This document shows, one piece after another, positions 51,306 to 60,040 of a stretch of 64,000 nucleotides of DNA; the stretch's first letter is position 1, and each line of letters opens with the position of its first letter. The notes under the pieces are model-generated. The model did not search any database. It was given only the letters and a program-made list of their open reading frames with translations, and was not told where the DNA came from. A program made the position numbers and the translations under genes. The stretch lies in contig JBKECW010000069.1 in the NCBI GenBank assembly GCA_047975005.1, forward strand, positions 1 to 64,000, given 5' to 3'. Source of the DNA: JBKEAJ01 sp047975005 (GTDB taxonomy: Bacteria > Bacteroidota > Bacteroidia > Bacteroidales > Prolixibacteraceae).

Positions 51306-52862
51306 TCAGAATACGTCAAATTTATTTTTGGGGCGTTCTTCGCGATACCATATAAAGTCACGAAGATATCGGTCTTCTTCTGACAAAAACTCTAATGGGT
51401 ACAGCGTTCCTTCAACCTGGTTTATCAGTTTTATTCTGTCTATGGCTTTTTGTCTGGTCAGCCATATTACCATTTCCCCGCTTTCCACCTTATTTACTCC
51501 AAGTAGGCTTTGGTCTTCTTCTCGCATATAATATAGGGATTCGGCATTTTTTGTTACTTCCACTCTATGCATGTATCCCGAGTCTATATAGGCAACAATA
51601 TCAGTCCCTTTCACTTGATTATACTGCGCTTTTAGGGTGTCGTCGATTGAGGTAATAAAGCTACGATCTTCTAGATTTACCACACTACTGCGTTCTCCCG
51701 TCTGCTTCATTTTTATGTACTTAGCCACTACCTGATGTCCTCCGTTCCACACTATTGGGTCGTATATCATTTCCATTGTAGAGTCGACTGTGTGATATAT
51801 CAACGAGTCGCATACCCCCTGCACATCTTCACGATAGTAGCGCACGCCATAATATGCAACCATAATCTTTTCGCCATCGATACTGTCAGGGATTGACACT
51901 AAGGAGTCTGCATGCATAAACAGTGTGTCAGTGGCATTTGTCGAGTCGTTCTTAGTCACCAATTTCAGCAGGGCCGAGTCTGTGGCTATTGCAACATCGT
52001 CAACCTTATCATAAACTACTTTATCTGATGTAATAATAATATCTTTCTCGTTGTCCTTTATCCAAACATTTTTATCGAAATTAACTATCCCTTTTTGGTC
52101 TATGTAATGGATAAAATCTCCTTTCAAGGTTCTGGAGCTATTGTACACCACAGGGTTCTTTGTCAGTTTGGACTCGCGTGTTACGGTATTGTAGAATCCT
52201 CTTTCTGCATATATAGAGTCGTTTTATTCAAATATATCTGTTGGTCCTACTATAGAAGCGATCTTTGTTTGCGTGTTGTAGTCCAGTGTGTCTGAATATA
52301 TAACAAAATCCTTGTTTGTAACGACGACATTATCGTTGAATACTGCCAGCTTCTGATTCACATAATAGGTTCCTCTAAGGCTGGTAATTTCGTTTGCGGT
52401 GTCTACAATTCGTCCACTATCGACATAGGTTGCAATATTGTTTATCATATCAAAATCTACATTGTCCGAGAACAAGGTGTCAGACTTGTTTTCCAGCCTT
52501 ACGTTTTGTCTTGCATTTGCCATTTCGATGTCGCCATAATAAACGAGTGAATCCGAATAAAGAAATAAGGTGTCTCCCTGGTTTATTTGCACATTACTAA
52601 ATGCCCGAACTAAGTTTGTGTCAATATAAAAATAAGCACTGTCACAATTCATAAGTGCTCCTTTATGTTCAAAGCTCACATTGCCGATACAGCGACGCGC
52701 TTTAACAAACGTCTCTGAATAATTTAGCGAATCACAATACAGTAACTTCACCAACACTTTTTCTTTTTCTCCATTATTTGGAGTATTAATGGTCTGCACA
52801 TTTTGCGACATTAGTGTGCCTGCAAAAGAAATTAAAAGTAGTAGTAGATTTATTCTTAGCAC
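51306..52862 (-). pseudogene. OstA/LptA-like gene interrupted by one in-frame stop
   Basis: A single reading frame of 518 sense or stop codons is broken by TAA at 52224-52226. The first part (212 residues) has a signal peptide (MLRINLLLLLISFAGTLMSQ) and beta repeats such as FEHKGALMNCDSAYFYIDTN, typical of the periplasmic LPS-bridge family LptA/OstA. The frame then continues without shift for another 306 residues (NDSIYAERGFYNTVTR directly after the stop, to PKNKFDVF). One base change (for example AAA or GAA to TAA) explains it. It may be a sequencing error, a true null, or read-through; the downstream half has only a GTG start and no signal peptide. It is encoded 7 nt after moxR, in an envelope operon. 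Confidence 0.85.
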
Positions 52863-52869
52863 TGCCTTT

Positions 52870-53832
52870 TTATAAAAGTTCGTTAATAATATCGTCTATA
52901 GTAATACGCTCGGCCTCGGCAACATAGTTTTTAATTATTCTGTGTTGAAGAATATTTTTAGATACAGCCTTAACGTCTTCAATATCCGGAGAATATTTCC
53001 CATGCAAAGCAGCATGCGCCTTAGCTCCTAATATCAGATACTGCGAGGCTCGCGGACCAGCTCCCCACTTGAGGTATTTTTTACTTACCGCAGATGCATT
53101 CACTCCATCAGGACGAGTAGCCGAAGCAAGACCTACGGCATATTCCAAAACACTATCGTTTACAGGCACTTTGCGCACCAAGGACTGATATTCCAGTATC
53201 TGATCTCTTGAGATTACAGGGTTTACGTCAAAAGTGTTTACCGATGTTGTATTTTTGACAATAGTTATCTCATCTGCCACCGACGGGTAGTCCAGCATTA
53301 CCGAGAACATAAATCTGTCTAACTGTGCTTCCGGCAATGGATAAGTTCCCTCCTGCTCGATTGGGTTTTGTGTTGCCAACACAAAGAAAGGCTCACTTAG
53401 TTTATACTGATTACCTGTTGCTGTTACTGCGTGCTCTTGCATAGCCTCTAGCAATGCCGATTGGGTTTTGGGAGGCGTTCTATTTATTTCGTCTGCCAAG
53501 AGCACATTTGTAAAAATCGGACCTTTTATAAATTTAAAATGCCTGTTTTCGTCTAATATCTCTGCACCTATAATATCCGAAGGCATTAGGTCAGGAGTAA
53601 ATTGTATTCGTTTATATTCTAGCCCTAAGGATTTAGATACGGTATTAACCAGGAGAGTCTTCGCTAGCCCCGGCACACCTATAAGCAGGCAGTGTCCTTG
53701 ACTAAACAATGCCGTAAGTACTTGTTCTATGACATCATCTTGTCCATACACAACCTTTTTTATCTCTGCCTTTAGGTTTTCAAAGCTTTTTTGCAGTGAG
53801 TTAATTGCCTCTACACTACCACTATTCCCCAT
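52870..53832 (-). CDS. MoxR family AAA+ ATPase
   Basis: A 320-residue AAA+ ATPase. Walker A is GVPGLAKT at 52-59, Walker B NVLLADEINR near 110-119, and the segments FTPDLMPSDIIG, ATQNPIEQEGTYPLPEAQLDRFMF and LRKVPV-like lid are typical MoxR. These proteins act as chaperones for VWA-domain or metalloprotein partners. No VWA-domain gene is adjacent here, unlike in the usual Bacteroidota batA/B locus; instead it sits between SurA-like and LptA-like genes. Confidence 0.93.
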   Translation of the reverse strand: MGNSGSVEAINSLQKSFENLKAEIKKVVYGQDDVIEQVLTALFSQGHCLLIGVPGLAKTLLVNTVSKSLGLEYKRIQFTPDLMPSDIIGAEILDENRHFKFIKGPIFTNVLLADEINRTPPKTQSALLEAMQEHAVTATGNQYKLSEPFFVLATQNPIEQEGTYPLPEAQLDRFMFSVMLDYPSVADEITIVKNTTSVNTFDVNPVISRDQILEYQSLVRKVPVNDSVLEYAVGLASATRPDGVNASAVSKKYLKWGAGPRASQYLILGAKAHAALHGKYSPDIEDVKAVSKNILQHRIIKNYVAEAERITIDDIINELL

Positions 53833-53863
53833 ACCGATACACTGTTATATGAAATATTATTCT

Positions 53864-55219
53864 TTATTTTATCCAGTTTTTATATTTGAACTGACATGTC
53901 TGATACAATGGGTCGATTGTTATGTATGTCTTCTTCTGACGCTCGCTAATCCATTGCCCCATAACTTCTTCTTTTTTCTTCGACAGGTAGTACTCGCTTA
54001 GTAATACATAGTCGTCCTGCAAATTTGCTTTGTGAGCAGATATTTTATTTTCAAGTTTGATTATCTTGTATGTTGCTTGTCCGTTCGTCTTGTCAATACT
54101 ATAGAAGGGGTCTGAAATTTCGCCTATTTTCATATCTGCCAGCACTTTGCTGTCTGTTCCGTCGATATCTGTCAGTACCAAACCCGATTCCATGTTCCGC
54201 CCTAGAACCAGCCCGCCATTTACTCGTGTGTTCTTGTTAGTCGAATACATGATTGCGGCATCTTCAAATTTCATATCTCCTTTTCTGATTTTTGTGCTTA
54301 AGCTATCTAAGATCTTTTCTGCCCTTTCTAGCTCCTCGGCAGAAGGCTTTGGCAGCAATATTATGTGTCTAGTGTTTATAAGGTCGTTCTTCCTTTCTAT
54401 AACCTGAATAAGGTGATAACCAAATTCGCTTTTCACTACGTTAGACACCTTGTCTCCTTTTAGGTTAAATGCTACATCTGCGTATTCTTTGTCCAATTGA
54501 CCTCTGCCCAAGAATCCTAGCTCTCCTCCTTTTTGTGCTGTACCATCTTGCGAATATAAAAGTGCGATAGTCTCAAAGGAACGCTCGCCGCTTTCTATTT
54601 GTTTTTTAAAGTTGCGAAGTCTGGCTTTAATCTTGTTCTCCTCGTCTAGAGTAATCTCGGGTTTTCTGACAATCTCTCTATACTCTATTTTGTCTGACAC
54701 CTCTGGCAGGTCATCATGGTCTCCCTCTTTGTAAAAGTGGCGTACCTCTGCCGGAGTAATAGTTACATCTTTTAGAACCTTCCTATTCATCTCCTGTGTA
54801 TATAGCATTGTCCTAATGTTCAATCTTAGTTCCGAGCGAATATGAGCAATTGGTTTTCTAAATTCTTTTTCTACCGCTTCTACTGAGCCTAGGTAGTTGA
54901 CAAACTGATTAATCCGGTCTTCTAGCGACTGGTTAATTTGCTTGTCTGTAATTTCTATTGTTGAATCTAGTTCTGCCTCTGCCATCAGCAATTTCTCGGT
55001 CAGGAGTTCTTCAATAATCTCACACTTCAAATCTCCGTCGCTAACACGACCAGTGCTCTTCTCGGCAAGAAATCGAGTTTCAACATCTGATTTCAGAATT
55101 ATCTCATTTCCTACTACTGCCACAACTTGGTCTATAGAGTTGTCTTGTGCATTCAGCGTTCTTGTACAAACAAGCAACAACAGAACTATTGCTAATCTAC
55201 CCACCCATCTAATTGTCAT
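53864..55219 (-). CDS. surA: SurA-like periplasmic peptidyl-prolyl isomerase
   Basis: A 451-residue chaperone for outer-membrane proteins. Signal peptide about 1-24 (TLNAQ). The helical SurA N-domain follows (IDQVVAVVGNEIILKSDVETRF), then two parvulin-type PPIase domains (about 178-275, YREIVRKPEIT ... GELGFLGRGQLDKEYADVAF; and about 280-385, INTRHIILLPKPSAEE ... NGGLVLGRN). The C-terminal helix closes the N-domain. It shares 11 nt with the preceding PpiC-like gene, so the two are translated together. Confidence 0.93.
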   Translation of the reverse strand: MTIRWVGRLAIVLLLLVCTRTLNAQDNSIDQVVAVVGNEIILKSDVETRFLAEKSTGRVSDGDLKCEIIEELLTEKLLMAEAELDSTIEITDKQINQSLEDRINQFVNYLGSVEAVEKEFRKPIAHIRSELRLNIRTMLYTQEMNRKVLKDVTITPAEVRHFYKEGDHDDLPEVSDKIEYREIVRKPEITLDEENKIKARLRNFKKQIESGERSFETIALLYSQDGTAQKGGELGFLGRGQLDKEYADVAFNLKGDKVSNVVKSEFGYHLIQVIERKNDLINTRHIILLPKPSAEELERAEKILDSLSTKIRKGDMKFEDAAIMYSTNKNTRVNGGLVLGRNMESGLVLTDIDGTDSKVLADMKIGEISDPFYSIDKTNGQATYKIIKLENKISAHKANLQDDYVLLSEYYLSKKKEEVMGQWISERQKKTYITIDPLYQTCQFKYKNWIK

Positions 55220-56102
55220 AAATTTCAGCTTTTTTATTTTTTACTGCATTGACGTACGTACGTCTCTCTAAATCTTCTATATGTTTTTTCTTCTTCTGAT
55301 ACCTCAGAAGCTCTTTTATGTTTTCATTATAATACACTAACGGAGCAATCTCGCCTTTATTCCATGTATCTTGGATATACAGTATAGAACATCTACCTTC
55401 GTTGTTATTTTCGATGCGGGAATAACCCCGCAAACTACTGTTATTAGCGTACTTAGGAAAGAATACTCTTACTTTGCCAGCCGACATAAAAATCGGTATT
55501 TTTATATCGACACTAAAATCAACGATATTGTTACACATATCGAGAGCCTCTTTATAGTTTTGGTCTCCTCCCATTCGCAATTTGCGCAAAATAGGTTGCA
55601 TTTGTGATGTTTTGGCTACGGGATATGAAATATACGCCCCTTTTGCGAGATAATCTTCTAGCCGAAAGTCGTTCTTGTTGAGAGCGTAAAAACTCTCGAT
55701 CTCGTCATTGCTGATATTTACTTTGAGGCTATCGTGCGCAAACAAATTATTTTTGTAGGCCGAAAGGACTATCTGTTTCACATAGGCGTCTGTCATTCGA
55801 CGAATCTGATCAGCAGAAATAACCTTGTCAGACATAGCCATATCAAACAACAATTGGTCTTGAATCCACTGTTTAACAAACAGTTCTTTTCTTGCATTAT
55901 ACGCAAAAGAATCTTCGGTGGCAGAGCGAGTAAGATAGTAATCTAAGTCGCTGTCTGTCAACAGCACGTTGTCAACGCGCGCAACTACCCCATCTTCTCG
56001 GCTATAGTTAAATTGACTCCAATCACAGGAACAAAGCACTACCAAAATCAGTAGACTTATAAATACAGAGCTTTTATTTATGTTCTTTATTAGTTCTATC
56101 AT
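55209..56102 (-). CDS. PpiC/SurA-like lipoprotein chaperone
   Basis: A 297-residue lipoprotein with lipobox VLCSC (Cys26). It has a SurA-type helical N-domain (VVARVDNVLLTDSDLDYYLTR ... QWIQDQLLFDMAM), then a degenerate PPIase-like part and a final basic coiled segment (LRYQKKKKHIEDLERRT). The typical parvulin motif GGxLG is not visible, so it is probably a chaperone without isomerase activity. It overlaps surA by 11 nt and the IMPDH-like gene by 4 nt (ATGA). Confidence 0.82.
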   Translation of the reverse strand: MIELIKNINKSSVFISLLILVVLCSCDWSQFNYSREDGVVARVDNVLLTDSDLDYYLTRSATEDSFAYNARKELFVKQWIQDQLLFDMAMSDKVISADQIRRMTDAYVKQIVLSAYKNNLFAHDSLKVNISNDEIESFYALNKNDFRLEDYLAKGAYISYPVAKTSQMQPILRKLRMGGDQNYKEALDMCNNIVDFSVDIKIPIFMSAGKVRVFFPKYANNSSLRGYSRIENNNEGRCSILYIQDTWNKGEIAPLVYYNENIKELLRYQKKKKHIEDLERRTYVNAVKNKKAEIYDN

Positions 56103-57358
56103 GTTCTTAAAGGTGATACTCCCGTGTTCAGAATAAATTTATTTTGCTTAAACGATTTCAAATTATCGCTCCCGCTATAACACACTCCTTTCCTTATGGA
56201 GGTCGAGAGTTTTTCCATTTCCTTCAATAAAAATTCCTCATCACATTTATCGGCATTGTCTACCACGCTATTGAGCCACAATGCATCTACACCTGTGGCC
56301 AAAGACTTGACAACATTCCCCTCGTTCTTTAAGCCTCCTGACAGCAGCAAGGAAATATCTGAGTGTTTTACTGCTTTAAATACGCCATAAATTGCAGATG
56401 GGAGCGGAACTCCTACGCCTATCTTGTTGTTGACTTCTTTCACCTTGTTGCCAACTACAATTCCGTCTACTCCTGTCAACAGAATATCGGTTGCACCTGC
56501 CGATGTTGACACATTTTCTACCAACACCTCCAAATCAGGAAAATCCAACTTAAGGTGTTTTAACTCCTCCAATACCCACTTCGAGTGAGGATGCTCATAC
56601 TCTATAATAACCGCATTTACGCCAACCTCGTTTAACGCTCTAATCTCTTCCGCAATATTGTCTGAGGGAGCAACCTTTGAGGCTATTATCAGAGACTGGT
56701 CTTCAACCCTGCTAGACAAGGGGTATTTTTCATACTCCTCTATTACAGAAGCACTTGAACTCCCGACAATTTCTTTGGTGTCTGGATCTATAACCAAAGC
56801 GTACTTATGTTTTTCTATGGATGTCTTGAATTGTTCTAATTTTGAATTAGCGTTTATAACACAGCCTTCTATTTTGTATTTAGAAGGCAAGTCAACAACC
56901 TTACAGTTCTTATATTCACTGGGCAACGAGGCGAGTCCATCCACAAAATATTTAAACTTGTCGTCGTCGTCGAGTACTATCGTACGAGCTCCTTGCATTT
57001 TCTCGTAAAGTCTTGTTACATGCGACATCTCTGTATCTTCGCACACACAAAAGAAATAAGAGGAATACTTGCCCTTGTCTCTTTTCAGTGCCTTTATACA
57101 GTCTACCCTAGTTTTTAGGTCTAGATTGCTCCCTAGCACTCCCACTCCTCCGTGTCGGGCTGTAAACTTCACCAGCTGTATATTCTGAAAGTTGTTAACC
57201 TCCAAAACAAATGGCCGCAGCAGAGTGTATCTTCTTGAAAACCGCGCAGATATATCAACATCCTCGTATCTGATTTTGCTATACGCAGGAAGAATCGACA
57301 CTCTATCAAAGTCTATTCCCTCACTAACTATTTTTTCAGTAATAAACGACATTGGCAA
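56099..57358 (-). CDS. IMP dehydrogenase-like pseudoenzyme
   Basis: A 419-residue barrel protein clearly descended from GuaB. The start (IDFDRVSILPAYSKI, matching TFDDVLLVPAYSEV), GGVGVLGSNL, a CBS-like insert (ALVIDPDTKEIVGSSS), GVDGIVVG, GGLKNEGNVVKSLATGVDALWL and GVCYSGSDNLKSF all align with IMPDH order. The catalytic loop GIGPGSICTTR is replaced by GNKVKEVNNK (303-312) with no cysteine, and the flap between the second phosphate loop and RAGMGYCG is deleted. It therefore cannot perform the IMPDH reaction by the known mechanism. It lies upstream of the chaperone genes with a 4-nt overlap; guaB occupies this place in related genomes, as far as I recall. Confidence 0.85.
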   Translation of the reverse strand: MPMSFITEKIVSEGIDFDRVSILPAYSKIRYEDVDISARFSRRYTLLRPFVLEVNNFQNIQLVKFTARHGGVGVLGSNLDLKTRVDCIKALKRDKGKYSSYFFCVCEDTEMSHVTRLYEKMQGARTIVLDDDDKFKYFVDGLASLPSEYKNCKVVDLPSKYKIEGCVINANSKLEQFKTSIEKHKYALVIDPDTKEIVGSSSASVIEEYEKYPLSSRVEDQSLIIASKVAPSDNIAEEIRALNEVGVNAVIIEYEHPHSKWVLEELKHLKLDFPDLEVLVENVSTSAGATDILLTGVDGIVVGNKVKEVNNKIGVGVPLPSAIYGVFKAVKHSDISLLLSGGLKNEGNVVKSLATGVDALWLNSVVDNADKCDEEFLLKEMEKLSTSIRKGVCYSGSDNLKSFKQNKFILNTGVSPLRT

Positions 57359-57412
57359 TTTTATGACAATTCAATCGGACAAATTTACAAAAAAGAATAA
57401 TTATATAATAGG

Positions 57413-58234
57413 CTATTTTAATTTTCCTCCACAATTATGGCAATACTTTGCTCCTACAATATGCCCCTCGACTCCGCAGCCAATACATGGCAACGACTTC
57501 TCGGATGCCTTGTTTTCTTTTTTCATTACATTTGCTGTTACAATACCTGTCGGGACTGCTATTATTCCATAACCCATTATCATCACAAACGAGGCAAGGA
57601 ATTGCCCCAATGGCGTTCCGGGCGAAATGTCGCCATAACCGACGGTTGTAAGAGTAACAATTGTCCAATAAATTGCAGTTGGAATACTAGTGAATCCGTG
57701 TTCTGGTCCCTCTATTACATACATCAATGAACCTATAAATACAGTGCTTATAAGGACAAAGTACATAAAAACAAGAATCTTGCCTCTGCTGGCATACAGA
57801 GCCTCTCGCAGGTGTATCGACTGCCCGGTAAATTGAGGATGATTTAGTATCTTAAACAAGCGAACCAAACGAAACGCCCTTACAATAGCCAAAACACTCG
57901 ACCCCGTTATTATCAATGACAAATACATAGGAAGCACTGCTATAAAATCAACAATGCCGTACAGACTAAAAATATATTTACGCGGATTGTCGACCGATAT
58001 TATTCGCAAGATGTACTCTACAGTAAAGAAAATAGTAATAAGCCACTCGAAAAACACTATTACACTGTGATATTTGGCGTCAATACTTTCGACTGTCTCT
58101 AGCATTACAGCAATAACACTAAGCAAGATTACCCCCAACAACAGCAAGTCAAACAGTCGACCGGCCCTAGTACAGGTTCCGTATATTACGATATTAATCG
58201 TCTTTCGCAGTTTCTCCCACTTTGTTTTTACCAC
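57413..58234 (-). CDS. Voltage-gated-type ion (K+) channel with C-terminal zinc ribbon
   Basis: A 273-residue six-helix channel. The S4-like helix IVRAFRLVRLFKIL carries spaced arginines, and the selectivity filter TTVGYGD is at 196-202, predicting K+ selectivity. After S6 a short cytoplasmic tail holds a CxxC-x11-CxxC zinc ribbon (Cys250, 253, 265, 268; CIGCGVEGH and YCHNCGGKL). The start is GTG at 58232-58234. The ribbon may assemble the tetramer or sense metal or redox state; that is inference. It stands between the IMPDH-like gene and a phosphatase gene. Confidence 0.9.
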   Translation of the reverse strand: MVKTKWEKLRKTINIVIYGTCTRAGRLFDLLLLGVILLSVIAVMLETVESIDAKYHSVIVFFEWLITIFFTVEYILRIISVDNPRKYIFSLYGIVDFIAVLPMYLSLIITGSSVLAIVRAFRLVRLFKILNHPQFTGQSIHLREALYASRGKILVFMYFVLISTVFIGSLMYVIEGPEHGFTSIPTAIYWTIVTLTTVGYGDISPGTPLGQFLASFVMIMGYGIIAVPTGIVTANVMKKENKASEKSLPCIGCGVEGHIVGAKYCHNCGGKLK

Positions 58235-58301
58235 CTCATATTTTTTTCCGCAATCACTACATTTACAAAAAACAGCAAGTGCAACACATTTTCACTGTAT
58301 A

Positions 58302-59183
58302 TCAAAGACTTATCACCGACAAAACGCCGTAATGATCAGAGTTAAAGAATCCTCCTTCAGGATCCTCCTTTACTATTCTAGACTGTTGAGTCTTCAACCC
58401 TTCGCCACGATAATAAACAAAATCGATACGGTCTAGAACCTTCCACTCTGCCTCATAGCCCCAAGTTATTGCCAAATCGTTGGTCGGGTCATTATTTACC
58501 TCTCTATATGTGTCAACATATCCCTTGTCTGCCATGAGCTTGCTAGTCGGCCATTCTACCACCATATTGTAATGTTTGTCTTTTGTGCTTTCAACCCAAT
58601 CAAGATGTGAACCCGAATTGAAGTCGCCACCCATTATCACAGGCATGTCGTATTCGCTTTGCAGGCTGTCTACTATTTGTGTTATTGCCTTTAGCTCTGC
58701 AAATCTTGTAGCATATTCGCCTGCAACCAAGGAGTCGACAGTAAGCGAATCAAGGTTAGAAAAATAATCAGGAAGCCAATGAAGCCATACATTAACACAC
58801 AATAGCTTTTTGCCATTGAAGTCTATTATTGCAGCATGAGAATTGGAGGGTCGAAACATCTTTATATCCTTTACAATGGGGTACTTGCTGTGGATAGACA
58901 GGTTTGGACTAGATCTTACCGAATATGGGAAGCCAGCCTTCTTGGCACTCTCCATTCCGCAGCAATAAGTCTCCTGCATGAATAGAATATCAGGATCTGC
59001 ATCTTGTATAACCTTAACTGTCTGAACTGTATTTGCCGAATCCTTAGGATAGCCGTCGGCTCTAGTGCCGTGAAGACCTCCATGCCAAATATTCCATGTC
59101 ATCACCTTAATCTCAGGAGAGTTTTTTTCTGTACACTGCACAAATGTTAGAGCGACAAATAACAAAAGTATAATTCTATTCAT
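58302..59183 (-). CDS. Endonuclease/exonuclease/phosphatase family lipoprotein
   Basis: A 293-residue lipoprotein with lipobox FVQC (Cys17). The EEP fold is complete: MTWNIWHGG near residue 30, FMQETYC, GGDFNSGSHLDW near 190, and SDHYGVLSVI at the end with catalytic His. The family includes phosphodiesterases and sphingomyelinase-like enzymes; an exported form may act on phospholipid head groups or nucleotides. TACTTTTG at 59397-59404 (complement) is a possible -7 box with a long leader. Confidence 0.87.
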   Translation of the reverse strand: MNRIILLLFVALTFVQCTEKNSPEIKVMTWNIWHGGLHGTRADGYPKDSANTVQTVKVIQDADPDILFMQETYCCGMESAKKAGFPYSVRSSPNLSIHSKYPIVKDIKMFRPSNSHAAIIDFNGKKLLCVNVWLHWLPDYFSNLDSLTVDSLVAGEYATRFAELKAITQIVDSLQSEYDMPVIMGGDFNSGSHLDWVESTKDKHYNMVVEWPTSKLMADKGYVDTYREVNNDPTNDLAITWGYEAEWKVLDRIDFVYYRGEGLKTQQSRIVKEDPEGGFFNSDHYGVLSVISL

Positions 59184-59538
59184 AACAATTTAATATAATT
59201 TTATTTTACAACAACATTAATGTATTACCCTGATTAGAGTTTGTCTACAAAGTCAAAAAAACTTGTGTTATACTCCTTTGCTCACTATCCGCCAACTCAA
59301 ACAAGACTCTTAATATTCAGAACCTTGCAAGGCTTGCTTTTTAGCTCCCTATCTCATAAAGCATGACATTACGGGCAAACTCTAAATTAGTAATCACAAA
59401 AGTAGTAAAAATATTCAGATTATTTATTTGGGGGAAATAAGAATGTTTGAAATATGCTAGTACATATAATTCACCCTCTTAGCTGATAGTCTAAATAAAT
59501 AAATGTACATTTGTAGGAATTTTTAAATAATAATAGTT
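59184..59538. other. Divergent intergenic region
   Basis: It contains -7-like boxes for the flanking genes (complement of 59397-59404; TACATTTG at 59506-59513) and a palindrome CCTTGCAAGG near 59326. I see no gene or repeat copy. Confidence 0.55.
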
Positions 59539-60027
59539 ATGTCGCAAAACGTAGAAGTCATATTGGGCAAAGGGACTAATGCCCTCTCTTTTGGAATGAC
59601 AACAAAAGAAGTAATATCAATTTTAGGCAAAGCCGACGAAATAGAAAACATGTGCTTAGAAGAAGATTCTGACGAACAATCCGAAGTATGGCATTACGAT
59701 GACTTGGGACTTACTCTAACCTTCGACGACATTGACACATGGGTATTAACCTCAATATCTTCCAGTGCACAGACAACTACACTCAACAACACTAGCCTGA
59801 TAGGAATGTCAGAAGATGATATAATGAAGTTAATCGAAGACAAAATACTTGCCGTAAACGAAGGCATTGAAGTGTTTGAAAATTTTGCCGACGACATCCC
59901 TGATGCTAAGATGATTAGTTGTCCGGACAACGAAATCAGCTTTTGGCTTGATGCCGATGGTGTAATAGAGGTACAATGGGGTGTACTGTTTGAAAGTGAC
60001 GAAGAAACAATAAAGTGGCCATCCTAA
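59539..60027 (+). CDS. Acidic hypothetical protein with internal duplication
   Basis: A 162-residue soluble protein with many Asp and Glu and no signal peptide. Two halves look related. The first has LSFGMTTKEVISILGKADEIE followed by DLGLTLTFDDIDTWVLTSI; the second has LIGMSEDDIMKLIEDKI followed by NEISFWLDADGVIEVQWGV. Each is a GM-T/S-x-x-E/D-V/I helix with a later beta-hairpin, reminiscent of the SmpA/BamE-like fold but cytoplasmic. I do not recognise the family. The gap to pncB is 13 nt, so co-transcription with NAD salvage genes is likely. Confidence 0.7.
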   Translation: MSQNVEVILGKGTNALSFGMTTKEVISILGKADEIENMCLEEDSDEQSEVWHYDDLGLTLTFDDIDTWVLTSISSSAQTTTLNNTSLIGMSEDDIMKLIEDKILAVNEGIEVFENFADDIPDAKMISCPDNEISFWLDADGVIEVQWGVLFESDEETIKWPS

Positions 60028-60040
60028 ACAAAACACCATC

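Noticed and set aside
52224..52226. Frameshift in the LptA-like gene
   Set aside because: The frame is the same before and after the break; it is a nonsense codon, not an indel.
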